The notes beneath the pieces were generated by a model. The model saw only the letters and a program-made list of their open reading frames with translations. It searched no databases and was not told the DNA's origin. Shown one piece after another: positions 29,241 through 40,854 of a stretch of DNA of 64,000 nucleotides (positions are counted from its first letter, which is position 1; the number at the start of each line of letters is the position of its first letter). Source of the DNA: Strigamia acuminata (Eukaryota > Arthropoda > Chilopoda > Geophilomorpha > Linotaeniidae); assembly GCA_949358305.1 (NCBI GenBank), contig OX442314.1:35893608-35957607 (forward strand), written 5' to 3'. A program made the translations under genes and the position numbers.

Positions 29241-30575
29241 TATTTTAAACAAAATGTTATAAATATACAGTAATTGGATTTATTCTTCAAAATGGGGACA
29301 ATTTTTTAGATTTAACTTCATGTATTCACTGATTAGCAGATTCTGTTCAAATACAGTATTCATTTTAAGACAAATTTATTCTAAACTACATTAATTTAAC
29401 ATTTCCATTATAGTACAGAAAAACATTTGTTGATACTTATGTACATTTCCGGGCTTCCAATTTTTGAATTGATTTCATAGGCTCGATAGACACTTTCTTC
29501 TTTTGTGTCGGTAGTGGTTTGCAATATTCGGAGGTAAATCTTCAGTGGGAAGGTTTTGTTGCCAAATTAATCTACATTTTCCTTTCAACGCATGTTTAGT
29601 ATTCATATCGGAAAACTAAATTTCATTTATAATTTTATTTTATTTTTTATTGTAAAAAAAAATCTTTATTTATTACTTACTCTTTCATTTTTAAGTTGCA
29701 ATCATCCTTCTATCTCCCCTTTTGAGAATTCTTATAGCTCAGTGTCTTCCATCAAGAAGAGCTCCAAAAATGCAAAGTCGTGTCAACCATTCAAGAAAGG
29801 CTAACGGTCAGCAAAAAGATGTGGACCTGTGTCCTTAAGATTTTGTTGGTCTTGAAGTCTGTAGTAGCTATGTTGATTGTTTAAAATAAAAGTCCCGGTA
29901 GCGATAACAAAATGCGTGTATTATAATCAAGGAGCAATCAAGGAGTACAAAGTGAGAGTAATAGTCATTGGTTACAAATATGGGGGTTAATATGATAGTG
30001 GCGCCATCTATGAAGAAGCAATGGCAACAGATTTCCACCTCTAATTTGTACTTCGGCTTAGACTAGACCGCTTTGCATAGGCGGCCAAGTAGCTCTATCT
30101 CGGACAAGGAAGAGGACTTGCGACTGGTGACTGTTCTATCGGACTTTGAGTAATGATGATGAACCCGGCTTTGATTCTCCCCTATCTTAATTAAACGAGG
30201 TGCACGGAACTACGTGACGACGGTATAATCAAATGCGGTTAACTGCACATCCACATTCTCTAAAAATCAAATGCGGTTAATGCCGTGATGGGACGCAGTG
30301 AATTATTTCGGGAGTTAATTCAGCAAATTCAAAACGACATCAAATTCGCAGTCTGGCTGGCGAACTCCCCATTAAAGCTCCCGGTGTTGTCGTCTTTACA
30401 TCTTGCAGAGTTGTTCAAATTGGGAAATTATCATCTTTCTTCAAAGAAAAATGAAAGAAAATATAAGTGCCTTATCCAGGACATAGCTGAATATTAGGCG
30501 TGTGCGCGATTTTAATTTTTAGTCATGTTTTAGCTTTCGCAATATTTAAGGGCACAATAAAAGATTACTAATTAC
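29240..30575. other. No convincing gene; one unknown 70-codon frame
   Basis: AT-rich. The plus-strand frame 30285-30497 ('ELFRELIQQIQNDIKFAVWL', 'HLAELFKLGNYHLSSKK') looks more protein-like than its surroundings but is not recognised. Around 29990-30060 the wording 'agtggcgccatctatgaag' resembles retroelement LTR debris. Confidence 0.4.
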
Positions 30576-32053
30576 AACAAACTGAGAAACACTAATGAAA
30601 ACGAGGGAACACAACTCGCAAAATCCCTCTTTGCTTAATCGAAGTGTGTAGCATTGATTCATGTCGAAATAACACGAAAAATCGTTGTAAAACGTCGAAA
30701 AACGCCTGTGTCGTCCAGAAACGACGAGGAACCGCACTCGGGCGTGCTAAATTTCGGTGACATCGCGAAAAGTAAGTCTGCAAAAGGGGAGTTATTGTAT
30801 AATCTCGCAGATTCAGAACGTGACTTTGGAATTTCAACAGAAGATGTCTTACATTTTTATTCAAATTGTGTTGTTTATATCAATGTCGAAATTCAAAATT
30901 CCCTTACTGAGTTTTTGCAGCGCGCTCTGGTAGGAACAACTGTTATTAACTTACGTAATTTTCAGCCAATAGTGATGCTTTCCGTCGGCATAGCAACAGT
31001 GATGTGTTTTGTGTTATCATTCCATTTCGCGCTTTCAGCCGTTGTTTTCTATCGGGTTCGTGCATTTTTGCAATTCGCAATTTCAATTTGTTTTTCGATC
31101 GTATGCATGGAGAATTATTTCGATGTATGACTCAGGAGCTGGATTCAGGTTGGATTTTGAGTCGATGGTTTGAATTTTGGTTAATATTTCTTGGTTACAT
31201 GTATCAGTGTATTGGGATTCCATTTTAGGCCTAATCTTAATTTGGAATGAAATATTTGTGTATGCTGTGAATTTACAATAGGCTCAGAAAATAACTCTTT
31301 ATTTGTTATTCGGGTATGGTTAGTCTGATTAAACCAGTCTAAATGCACGTTTTAGCACAACACAGGTTTTTAAAAAGGATTTAAACTGCATCTGAAATTT
31401 GTCTCCGGAATCCATTTTATTTTGTCACCCTCGAGTATTCAAAACTGTCCTGATGTTTAATGGCGCACAGCTTGTGAGAGGTGAGCTGGTTTTGTTGGTT
31501 GAAATGATCCCATGAGGCCATGAATGCTTTCCAACTTGCTATTTTGCGTCTTGCTCGACCAATTCCAATCCTATTTTTCGTTTTTCTCTCGTTTTTCTCT
31601 CATCGAACATAGCAACTGCCCATTTAAAAAAAAAGATATTTGGGGACAGCAAATCCAACTCTCTACCTCCTCGTGGTTGCCCCCGGACCCTGGCTGTCGT
31701 TCCAGTGGTACTGAATGAGAGCTCTGGTGTTGGAATTTGGATTCTTGTTTTTGTTCCAATTCTTGAAACTCCTGGTTTGAAGTTTCCATGTTTTTTTCCA
31801 ATCTCAATCTCTCTGATAACTTGATAACTCTTGCTTGGCTTTTTATGGATTTTGTGCCTTAATTTGACCAATGATTTGGTTTCTGTAAGACTGCATTCCA
31901 TCAAATGAGTCGAAATTTTATGCATAAAATTTGGTACATAGCGACTGCCCATTTAAAAAAAAGCCATTTGGGGGCAGAAAATCCAACTCTCTACCTCGGT
32001 GTCGAATTTTTTTGTGTAAATGTCGATTTTTAATCGAGTTTTTGACGTTTCAG

Positions 32054-32152
32054 TTGAGGGTTATACAAGGTGATATCGCGAACGTTAAGGCCAATGCGAT
32101 TATTAATCCGACGAATGCGTCGTTTCACATGGCTGGCGGAATGGATAACTAA
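32054..32152 (+). pseudogene. Macro-domain exon fragment (macroH2A-like)
   Basis: Directly after an acceptor-like 'gacgtttcag' (32044-32053) the frame reads 'LRVIQGDIANVKANAIINPT' and continues 'NASFHMAGGMDN', then a stop. This is the start of a macro domain. The 'QGDI' strand and the 'N-P-T-N' loop are ligand-binding hallmarks, and the lack of the usual 'NAAN' and the 'F-x-M-x-G-G' wording resemble histone macroH2A more than ADP-ribose hydrolases. Only about 32 residues are present. It is a captured piece, not a gene. Confidence 0.55.
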
Positions 32153-32225
32153 ATTAAATGGTTAAAAATTTTAAAAAATATATAAAATTTTAGTTACCTT
32201 TATTTCCTTGTTCCGTCGAACTCCG

Positions 32226-32424
32226 CTACAAATTTATAACAATGGAAGGTAATTTATTGTGTAATACAAACAACAGGAAAATTAGAATTCCTAAAACAGT
32301 CATTATGATCCACCTCCACTGATCATTCAGGTATTTGGCCTGCTGAAGGGCATGTTGAGCCGCATTTCTTTCACGAAGGGCTGCAGCAAGCCTAGTCTGA
32401 ACATTATCTATTTGATCTTCTTTT
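32226..32424 (-). pseudogene. Coiled-coil plus C-terminal membrane-anchor fragment
   Basis: The 3' part of the minus-strand frame 32226-32750 reads 'EDQIDNVQTRLAAALRERNA', then a Gln/Ala-rich helix, and 'WRWIIMTVLGILIFLLFVLH' followed by about 10 residues and a stop. This is a heptad-like helix followed by one membrane segment, as in tail-anchored proteins. The upstream part of the frame is R1 repeat. The junction at about 32424 marks the edge of the inserted segment. The parent gene is not recognised. Confidence 0.45.
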
Positions 32425-32849
32425 GGTTGCCCCTGGACCCTGGCCGTCGTTCCAGTGGTACTGAATGAGAGCTCTGGTATTGGAATTTGGATTCTTATTT
32501 TTGTTCCAATGTGATGTATAAAATTTGGTATTGTAAGCCTGCATGAGAGTAGCATTTGCCAAATATGAAATTTAATCGATATAAGAGTACCTGCAAGACT
32601 GCATTCCATATATTGTAATATGTCTATGCATATTTCGGGTATTTCAATTTTCAAGTGGGTCTTGCAATGCACGTAAAACAGACACAGACCATCCATTTCT
32701 TGACTTTGCATTAGTTTAAGTTTTTGACATTGTAAAATAAGATTTGTCATGTCAATGCCAAAGTTTTTAATATTTTATTCTCTTTCATAAAAAAAAAATA
32801 ATAACAATAATTGGCATGACATGTACCAACCGCCCTTACCAATTTTACT

Positions 32850-33255
32850 ATATATATTCAAAAAGAATGTACAACTAAAGAGATGGAAACCAAGCAGCAG
32901 ACAGACATTTTGGTCCACCATCAACCGAGTTTGGTGGTGAGTTTGAAAAAAAATCACCATTGGAAATATGACATTTGTGTTTGGCAAACACCGCACATTT
33001 GCCTTTATCATTGTCCTAATTTGTTTCCAAAATAGGTTTCTAATGCCAAAGCTGACAAATTCGCCATATAAATGACGATTTCTGAAATACTGCAAACGTA
33101 TTTGGAAGGTTTTATGAGCTGTTGGTGACATGATAGTCGCATTTACCACATCTATTGACTTAATGTTTATTTACAAAAACTTGTAGTAGTTTCTACAGCA
33201 GTTCCTAAAGCAAATTAGCAAATTAAAGGGCCCCACAACTGATTTTAGCAAGGTC
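32850..33255 (+). repeat. Repeat R4, copy 2
   Basis: Matches 24295-24705, including 'tggtccaccatcaaccgagt' and 'ttgtagtagtttctacag', with small deletions. Confidence 0.85.
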
Positions 33256-33626
33256 TGCATTTATCCTTATGCGAACGTGATGTCTTGTGGCAAGAGACGC
33301 CTTGCGGTTGGTCCACTTTTCGAATTTCTGCATCATTGCCGCATTTACGGATGGCAGCAAGAACTAATCTAAACTCTCTGGACCAATTCTTCATCTCCCT
33401 GTAATATGAAAGTTTAAATATATTGTAATTATTTTGGATTTGCTTCGAAGGATGGTGGTTTACAATGTTGGGTCGTGAGCATGTCCAGATCCTTCTTGTT
33501 GTACCCAAGCAAAAGAAAAGAAATTAGGGAACGAACCAAATAGCCAACCACAACTATTCCTCCCAAATACAATGCTAGATTTTCTCTTAAAGTGAAAGAA
33601 CCTTTTTTTCTGAGGATGAAACCCAT
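33245..33626 (-). other. Exon-like frames of unknown origin, one with a membrane segment
   Basis: The minus-strand frame 33429-33626 carries a hydrophobic stretch 'LALYLGGIVVVGYLVRSLIS' followed by Lys residues. A second frame (about 33400-33245) follows an acceptor-like 'tttcatattacag' and reads 'NWSREFRLVLAAIRKCGNDA'. No clean donor joins them, so a two-exon gene is only a possibility. I do not recognise the protein. Confidence 0.3.
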
Positions 33627-33629
33627 GGG

Positions 33630-34484
33630 CGATCCATTTTTGAAATATGTCTGTCAGATTTGTTGTTGGAAAAAAATTTGAAAACGTTTTAATACACTAC
33701 ACATTCTATAATTTCTTTTCCTTCGCTGGTTGAAGAAGAAACAAAAGTTGGAATTTAAAAAAGACCAATGAGATTAATTGCACCAACTATTTATCGATTG
33801 CACTGTCTGGTTCTCATTAATTGAGTTTTTATTCTTCCGAACATAATTCTTCATTGATTCCGACATCCGAGCTTCATTATCTTCCTACAATGTCATGTTG
33901 TTGTAATGACTTTTTAAAGCAAAGTAAATATAAAAATAAATAAATGAATAAATTTATCTATTTTAAAAAAAACTTGTCTTGATCCCACTGTCTTGTGGAT
34001 ATGTTATCAATGGTACGATATCATCCGAACCTGCATTCGGGAAAATCATTTCCGTCATTTCCAACGCCGGCCGGGCCGTAAAGACACATGTTTTTACGTT
34101 GAAGATCGGGGTTGGATGTATCGATGTTTGCAAAAAAATGCAATGAAAAACGTCGTTTGAACATACAGATATTATCTACCAATCAAAAAGTTGACGAAAT
34201 TAATGTTAACTAACCGAAATCTACAGGAGAACAATACGGAGTGTGTGCAATTTGCTTATTCACTTTTGTAGTTTCTTTTGTTACCGTACCTTTTAATGAT
34301 GTGTTATCCGGCAGATTTTGATGGCTTAGTCTGCTTGCTTTAATGACCACTCTATAAATTTCTTCTTGTGGGATGAGCGAAAATAAAGTTGCTATTACTC
34401 TGTTTTCAACTCTGATGTTATGAAACAGGCGTGTTTTCGGAGTTTCTTGCATGGCTGCACGCCATTTATATGGTTACCTAAACT
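33630..34484 (-). other. One possible exon, otherwise no gene seen
   Basis: The minus-strand frame 34452-34214 ('TRLFHNIRVENRVIATLFSL', 'IPQEEIYRVVIKASRL') ends at a good donor 'ttcg|gttagt'. No continuation was found. The remainder is AT-rich and unremarkable. Confidence 0.3.
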
Positions 34485-34806
34485 AACTAACTTATACTTA
34501 AACTTACTTAAACTTATCCTTCGCGTTCAATGTGGCATGAAGCCATTATGGCGGTTCGGTGTAATGATCATCGAGACTTTTTACAATCGACGACCCTGGT
34601 CCACTAGCTACTTTTTCCTCTACGTTACTTCTCTGGGCTTTCAGAACCATACGAATCAGCTTCAGCAACTGCTTCAAGCCGTAGCTTACAGCCTCTAGGT
34701 CCAGCTTCTTGTTTGCAAAATAACTGGTACAAATTAAAAGCATACTGAATATAACTGCAAACCTACACACTGAAATAAAACCTACCGTCTCACTAACTTT
34801 ACAAAC
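34484..34806 (-). repeat. Repeat R5, copy 1
   Basis: About 320 bp ('cgcgttcaatgtggcatgaa' to 'ctcactaactttacaaac') recurs at 47160-47446. On the minus strand it holds a frame starting 'MLLICTSYFANKKLDLEAVS' with a hydrophobic N-terminus, which is interrupted by a stop in copy 2. It may be part of an LTR or a captured exon. Confidence 0.75.
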
Positions 34807-34809
34807 CCG

Positions 34810-35330
34810 GGACACGACACAACGGCTGCGAAAATAATGGAGTCGATGCCGTTGACTGTGGTTGAATCATATTCAGTTTTGCTCGTTCTCTTCCGCAACG
34901 CTTCCTCCGAAGGTTCTGTGTCTCTGCCTCGAGGCATTTTCCGCCAAAAGGGCCATTCCTCCACCTCTTGGCGGTCCACCTTTAACGGGAATCTACTTAA
35001 GGTGTCAGCATTGGTGTTCTGATCGCCTTTTCGATGTCGTAATTGATATTTAGGCAGATAAAAGCAACGCCCACCGCAGCATCCGGACCGCTCCTAAAAT
35101 TTCTAGAAGGGGTTTATGGTTCGTATAGACCGTGAATTCCCGTCTCATCAAATATATGTGGAACTTCTTGATGGCAAAAATAATAGCCAAAGCCTCTTAT
35201 CTATATGGGCATAATTTGCCTCTGCCCTTGACAGGGATCTTGATGCGTAAACGACCCGATATTTTCTGCCATCGGGGTCGACTAAGAAGCGCACATGCTG
35301 CTCTTCCTTCAGTTCTTGTTTCTATTGCTC
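34810..35330 (-). pseudogene. Ty3/gypsy RNase H C-terminal remnant (family 2)
   Basis: In shifting minus-strand frames the RNase H order is visible near 35270-35130 ('[11 protein letters not shown]'-like, 'FHIYLMRREFTVYTNHKPL'-like). Then 'HRKGDQNTNADTLSRFPL' appears near 35000 and a Glu/Arg-rich linker after it. Several frameshifts are present. A related linker stands near 36920-37000. Confidence 0.6.
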
Positions 35331-36500
35331 CTTGTTCTTAGTGGCCGGCAGTGGCAATCTGGTCAATGCATCAGCCACTGGAACATCCAGACCTGGTCTG
35401 TGCCCTATTGTGTAGTTGTAGCCTGCCAAGATGATTGTCCACCTTAGCATTCTAGGGCTAATGATATTCGGTGTAGGATTTGTCACCCCGAATATTCCGA
35501 TCAATGGCTTGTGCTCAGTTACAATTCTGAACTTTCTCCCACACAGGAACTGGTGGAACTTCTGTACCGCATAGATGATTGCCAATGCCTCTCGGTTAGT
35601 TTGGCTGTAGCGCCTCTGAGTTGGCGAGATTGACTTGGACGCATACAAGACTGGCTTGGCTGCTCCTCCCCGTTGTTCAAAACGTGATTTAACACTGCCC
35701 CCACTCCCACTGGACTGGCGTCGACAACCAGAACCAGTGGATGATGGAGTCTGAGTGTATCAGGAGGCTTTCACTAGTAATCATCTCTTTAATGGTATTA
35801 AAAGTGATAGTTCTTCTCTGCGTCCATTCCCAGGATGCGTTCCCCTGCAATAACTCTCGCAGTGGTTCTGCGACCTCCGCAAAATGCGGTAGACATTGCA
35901 AGTAAAATTGAACCATCCCCAAAAATGAACACAGTTCTTGCAAGTTGTTGGGTGCTGGCGTCTTCTTAATTGCCGCGACGTTGTCTTCAGATGGTCGAAT
36001 TCCTCTGTTATCCACTTGAAATCCCAAATATGCAACTTGTTTCCTGAAAAACTCACATTTCCTTCTTACCAGTTGCAAATTTGCTTTATTCAGTCTTTTC
36101 AGAACTTCCCTGACCATCTTCACATGTTGTTCATATGTGTCTGTCGCGATTAAAATGTCATCCTGATACGGTGAGACATCATCCAGGTTAGCAAACATTG
36201 TACACTGGAATACTCTGCTGCTTGATATCATTCCAAACGGTAATCTCTTGACTGCAAAGAGTCCTTAATTGCAGCTACATATGAACTCTCTTCAGTGAGC
36301 ATCACCTTTTGGTAAGCCCGTCTGATGTCAATCTTGGAAAAATATTTTTTTCCTTCTAGCCAAAATATCAGAGACTCAAGGCAATGGGTATGGATCTGGT
36401 AAAATAGCTGGGTTCACAATTGACCGGTAATCTCTGCATAGCCGCACCTTTCCGTTTTGCTTGTCAACTATAACCACAGCGGAGTTACCCAATCCGAAAA
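35322..36500 (-). pseudogene. Ty3/gypsy RT-RNase H remnant (family 1)
   Basis: On the minus strand: RT start ('WATPLVIV'-like near 36480), finger and palm with frameshifts, then 'SPYQDDILIATDTYEQHVKM' (about 36170), 'FLGMVQFYLQCLPHFAEVAE', and RNase H 'NREALAIIYAVQKFHQFLCG' to 'GLDVPVADALTRLPLP' near 35350. The frame breaks near 36240 and 35700. It is the same family as the pieces at 28.7 and 42 kb and the most complete copy for RNase H. Confidence 0.85.
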
Positions 36501-37640
36501 TGCGTATTTCTTACCTCGACTTCATCCTTGACGAACGTGTATTTTCTTAAAATATGTTTTTTCCGATCGCTCGGCTGGAAATCCTCAGAAAAATTGATCG
36601 CTCTTTTACTGTCATAAAATACGTCCAGTCCTGCCTGCATATTTTCCATCTTCAATTCTGCAACTAATATTCGTAGCCATTTGAGTTCCTTAACCCCTTC
36701 TGATAATGCTACTTAATCCTTTAAATTTACATGACTGGTTTCTAAAATGCTGAAAATTGAGAGATGATTGTTTGAACTGTCTTATATCGAAGCCAGCGAA
36801 GACGATAGAATCGAAGCCGGCGAAGACGATAGAATCGAAGCCGGCGAAGACGATAGAATCGAAGCCGGCGAAGACGATAGAATCGAAGCCGGCGAAGTCG
36901 ATGACTGCGGTTGATTGACATTTATTTATTTCTTTTCCTCTCCCTTCTTTTACGCAACGCTTCTTCCGAGGAGTCTATGTCTCTTTCTCGAGGCATTTTA
37001 CGAAAATGCGAAAAGCTTGCTCCGGTAATGCCGGAAACGCGAGCGAAAACAATGTCAAATGCAGACACTAGTTCTCAGTTTAAATGATGAGGTCTAAAGT
37101 CCTAGTAGCAATTGTTCAATTTGAAGTTTGATAAAATTTCAATATGGCAGCTAGAGTTGAAAGAACACACACACACACAGTATAAAGTTGTACTACTGCT
37201 TTATTTCACTGGAGGGTTTTTTAACATATTTACAACAAGCAATCTTATTGGTTTAACAGAGTCAAGCCCAACAGGAGGATACAATTAAAGATGTAGGCAC
37301 ATTCCGAACTTGGAAGTGTTTCCAGGTCATCTCTGGGGTCACAGACCCCAATTTGGGTGAAAATAAAACAAATACAAAATATAACAATTAAAATATTGTT
37401 TATAACACTTAAAATTAATGAAATAAAAAGGAAACACAATAAGTGCAATAATATCAATCATGTAAAATCAAACAATTTGCAAACAAACACAAAATACACA
37501 TTTAACACTTTAGAAATTGCAAATTAAATACAAGGATAAAAGAATTATAACAATCACAAGGTAAATAAAAATACAAGGACCCGTAAAACCACACGGTTTT
37601 CACAAACAACGACGAAAACAACGCAATGGAGAGTTGTAAC
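36500..37640. other. Tandem repeat (see separate entry) in otherwise gene-free DNA
   Basis: Besides the 24-bp array there is an 'acacacacac' run near 37170 and AT-rich sequence. A stretch at 37640-37700 ('gacggttgctataccgacgg') is a diverged relative of the R1 right arm. Confidence 0.5.
36787..36906 (+). repeat. 24-bp tandem repeat, five units
   Basis: The unit is 'gaagccggcgaagacgatag' plus 'aatc'. The units are nearly perfect, with changes only in the first and last. Confidence 0.95.
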
Positions 37641-37652
37641 ACGCGACGGTTG

Positions 37653-38272
37653 CTATACCGACGGGAAAGCATCACAATTTCCCACCAGAGCGGCGCCACA
37701 ACTCAGTGGGAAGAGGGTGTATCGCTGATTTTGGACGGAAATGAGGAAGAAGCGATTACTTGATCCACAACTGCATTTTCCAATTCCGACTTCCGAGTCG
37801 GCAGTGAATTTACACTTCTGTGCGAGGACGCGTAGCTCATTAATATACGTCTCCACACTCTCTCCAGTCTTCTTCATTCGTCCAGCAAGTCGTTGTCTAT
37901 TCATATATATGGTGTGCCTAATGTCTCACAATATGTCTCAATTGCTGACTTTAATTCATGTATCGTAGCTGTCGTAATAACTTTCGGATGTATCAAACGT
38001 TTGACTTTTTCATACATTGTGGCCCCAACCGTTGTTAAAAATAATGGTACCTTCTTTGCGTCGTCCACGTCGTTTAACTTGACGAACTGATCGAATTTCT
38101 CTGCCCAAGACTCCCAATCCTGCATGGAGGTCCCGGTAAACGGGGCTGATGAGTTCAAAAAATTTTGTGTCATTCTTCTGTGTAGGAAATTGCCACCGGC
38201 TTCATCGGCTCGGCGGTCGCGAAGCGCGCCAGCAACGCGGCGCGCCCGTAGGGTCGACGGAACCACAATCAA
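37653..38272 (-). pseudogene. Ty3/gypsy Gag remnant
   Basis: The frame 38272-37901 contains 'FTGTSMQDWESWAEKFDQFV' and 'LTTVGATMYEKVKRLIHPK'. After a frameshift it continues as 'RMKKTGESVETYINELRVLA'. The capsid-like helices parallel those of the Gag near 46.6 kb ('TPMYDKIKRLVHPKEVA', 'KPGESVDTYIADLRVMA'). This identifies it as gypsy Gag of a related family. It is truncated after about 200 residues. Confidence 0.75.
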
Positions 38273-38433
38273 ATGGCGCTCAGCGTCGCAATCGCAAATG
38301 AATTACTCATCTTTAGGCAAACGTGCGTGATGGCTAAAGACGTAAAAAATTGAGCACAGAACTTACTTCTATATACGTCTATAACGACTCCAAATCGGTA
38401 GTCTGACGTAAAAGGGTTTTTCGAAGCTTGTCC

Positions 38434-38800
38434 TTAACGGACCTGACTAGCCTCTCTCATGCAACACCCGCCCTGGGGGACAAGGGGGGAATGAAAGTCC
38501 ACAGGACTCGCTTTCTCCGAAAGCAATGTTCGAATACCTTCCTTAGCGACCAGCTTGCCCCAAGATTGAACTTTATGGGCGAAGGTTTTCAAGTTATCCG
38601 AAAAAACCATAGCGGGGTAGCAAGCTGCAAAACGCCGAAAGGCGAGCAAGAACTCCTCCACCGAGACGTTCTCAGAAACCTCCAGTTGGACACTTTGGGT
38701 AACCAAACAAGTGAAAAGAACGCCTTGGAAGCCTTTCGACCGCTTCCCAGCATCACCGGACCCAAATGGTCGATGCAGGTGTGCCCAACTTAATAAATCT
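38434..38800 (-). pseudogene. BEL/Pao integrase fragment
   Basis: Reads 'SVQLEVSENVSVEEFLLAFR' followed by 'YPAMVFSDNLKTF' and a degenerate 'PLVPQGGCCMRE' where the catalytic Glu region (G-G-F-x-E-R) should be. The second catalytic Asp is kept in 'SDN', the Glu is displaced. It differs from the intact element at 17.7 kb, so it is another family. Confidence 0.8.
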
Positions 38801-38839
38801 CTCCAAACTGTTGTTGATCAGTCCTGAAGGACGTCATGA

Positions 38840-39035
38840 TGTTGGTAGATTGGGCCTAAATGGATTTAGAGCCCAGTGAGAGAAATATGACTATACACTT
38901 TGAATTTGGAAGGTCGACTGAAGTATTTTATTATAAAGGGCGATGTTGCTAGGAGATTGTTCTAGCAACCATCGCTACAATAGCCAGTTGTTACAATAGT
39001 ATTAAGTGCGCAATGTCATGTGTCAATATACAACA
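38840..39035. repeat. Candidate solo LTR
   Basis: It starts TGTTG and ends CAACA, like the BEL LTRs in this window. It contains a TATA-like 'tattataaag' and a palindrome 'ttgctaggag...ctagcaac'. No second copy and no target duplication were found, so the assignment rests on structure alone. Confidence 0.4.
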
Positions 39036-39039
39036 TCTC

Positions 39040-40080
39040 TTCCCCCTCATTTCTTCTTCGGTTTCACCGTCTCATAAACTCCATACTTGTCTGGTGGTCG
39101 ATGTTCTCTTTGTGGGTATCTCGATGTCGGTGGAACGTCCGGCCGAGGAGCCATCGGTGTGTGGTCAAGGACCTGCTGCAATTTTTGGGTGAGGTCTTTG
39201 GGATCAACCGAAGATGGCTGGGACTTATGATAGGTTTGCCAACAAAAGGGTTGAAGACAGGTGCTGGTGCTGGAGCCTGATGGACCACGTCCGACCCACT
39301 CTTTTGAACAAAATTTTTGACAGAGGCCACGTCACAAAACAAAATGTTGAATCACACTATAACAATGATGTCACGTGGAAGTGGACACAAGTTGTTTAAA
39401 GTGCTCCAAGTATAAGCGCCCAATCATGTGCCGTTGAGCCACGAAAAGGCACAGGGGTTCCTAAATGTGCTGGAGTAGCGGCCATGAGTGGAACTGGGAT
39501 TGGAAGCACCAATTTTTTATCCACTGGGTGTTCCAGCGTGAATCACCATATAACACGCCATGTATCACGTTATGTAAACAGAACTTGCTAATTGGGGCTC
39601 AAGTGTTACAATATTAAAGTTCACAAGCATTGCGTATCCAAGTCACGTTGACTGACGTTCGCAATGCCTAATCGGCTTCAACCTCACAAAACAGCGTCAT
39701 GTTGATTCGAACTTGTGTTTCTTTAGTATAAATGGATGGATTTTTGTACTAAACACACAGGTTTTTCTTGTAAAGTAGTGTATGATGAATCCCAGATGCC
39801 CAATGCGTTATTTCACCTTGGTTGGGAGCGTCGAAATCCAAATTTAATTTGCCTGGCTGCCGAAATCGAATTGGCCGGTGCTTGTGCGGGTGTGTGATCT
39901 CCTTCTTGTCTTCGCATTCGCTCAGCCCAATGCCGTTGCTGGAAAAATTCATTTGCCATGGACAGAGACATTTGAAATCGGTGAATTTAAATCCTCTTTT
40001 GTCACGTAGGCGATGGTGTGACCCCTCCATCGTTGATTGCTGACTGGTAACAACAATAGCAATATCAAAAACTATCCAAA
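39040..40080. other. No gene seen; small repeat match
   Basis: 39284-39335 repeats sequence from 25725-25782. The minus-strand frame 39749-40123 lies downstream of a copia scrap and is in the wrong phase for it. The rest is unassigned. Confidence 0.4.
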
Positions 40081-40300
40081 GAGCCGCCATAGAAAACCAC
40101 GTAACCACTGTAAGATCGCGCATCCTTGCCCACGCTCCAACTAGCGTCGGTGTACAACCCTAATGGTCTATTAACTCGGCTGAAGTACAGTCCATGATGC
40201 AAGGTTCCACTTATGAATTGAAACGCTCTTTTGAGAGCCGCAAGGTAGATAACCTGCTCACGGTGTATGCCAGGTCAGGCCTGGTTTCCAGCTTCAGATA
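40080..40300 (-). pseudogene. Ty1/copia RT-RNase H fragment
   Basis: On the minus strand a frame reads 'ALKRAFQFISGTLHHGLYF' then 'GLYTDASWSVGKDARSYSG', the junction of RT and RNase H in copia elements. The Asp of 'YTDASW' is the first RNase H catalytic residue. Only about 65 residues are recognisable before stops appear. Confidence 0.75.
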
Positions 40301-40850
40301 TGATGGGCGCGGATTTTTCTGATGTGTCTAAGTCTTGGTCGACCTTGATTGGCGCCTTTTTCTTCTTGCAGTTGTCCATCCCGTACTCTTTTTGGCTGAG
40401 GTTAATCTTGTTCTTCCCTCCTGAAATTCTTGTCCCATGCCGACTTGGAGTGTTTTGCACTCCAATTCTTTACATTTTTGTTTATTGTTTATTTGTGACG
40501 CGCATGATGCAAAGTCATACTTCGTAGGGAAATAAATTCCTTTCACAGCAACTGGCAACTGTATTTAAACATTTGATTACTTCAAAATATATCAACGATT
40601 GAGCATGATCTGGTCGTCACCGAGTTCGTACGAACAGATATTGGTAAAAACGTTTTGCTGTCTCCAGCAACCAGTGGTCGCAACTGCCGTTGGAGCACGG
40701 CGAGACGAATAATATAATCTCGTACCAATTCTCGAGCGCTCGAGTTCTGTCGAAATACTCTGCCACTCGAAACCTCATCTCGCATGGTGTTTCCTGCAAT
40801 TCAAGATCCCCTGCTCGCTTCAGATGACTAGTGAAGCTGTCCTTTGCTGA
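40300..40850. other. No gene seen
   Basis: Mixed sequence between copia and BEL fragments. A minus-strand frame at 40617-40856 ('MRFRVAEYFDRTRALENWY') continues the BEL remnant out of phase and is unassigned. Confidence 0.4.
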
Positions 40851-40854
40851 AAAC

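Larger units (their letters stand above)
30575..32845 (-). repeat. R1 dispersed repeat, copy D, with an inserted foreign segment
   Basis: Read on the minus strand it follows the R1 order from 'ggcatgacatgtacc' (about 32815) down to 30575. The intact R1 wording is 'ctctacctcctcgtggttgc'. In this copy the bases between 'ctctacctc' (31999) and 'ggttgccc' (about 32425) are replaced by about 430 bp of unrelated sequence with two exon-like pieces. A part of R1 (about 31620-31680 and 31940-31999) is present twice. The low-coordinate end (30575-30800) is shared with copy E. Confidence 0.75.
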
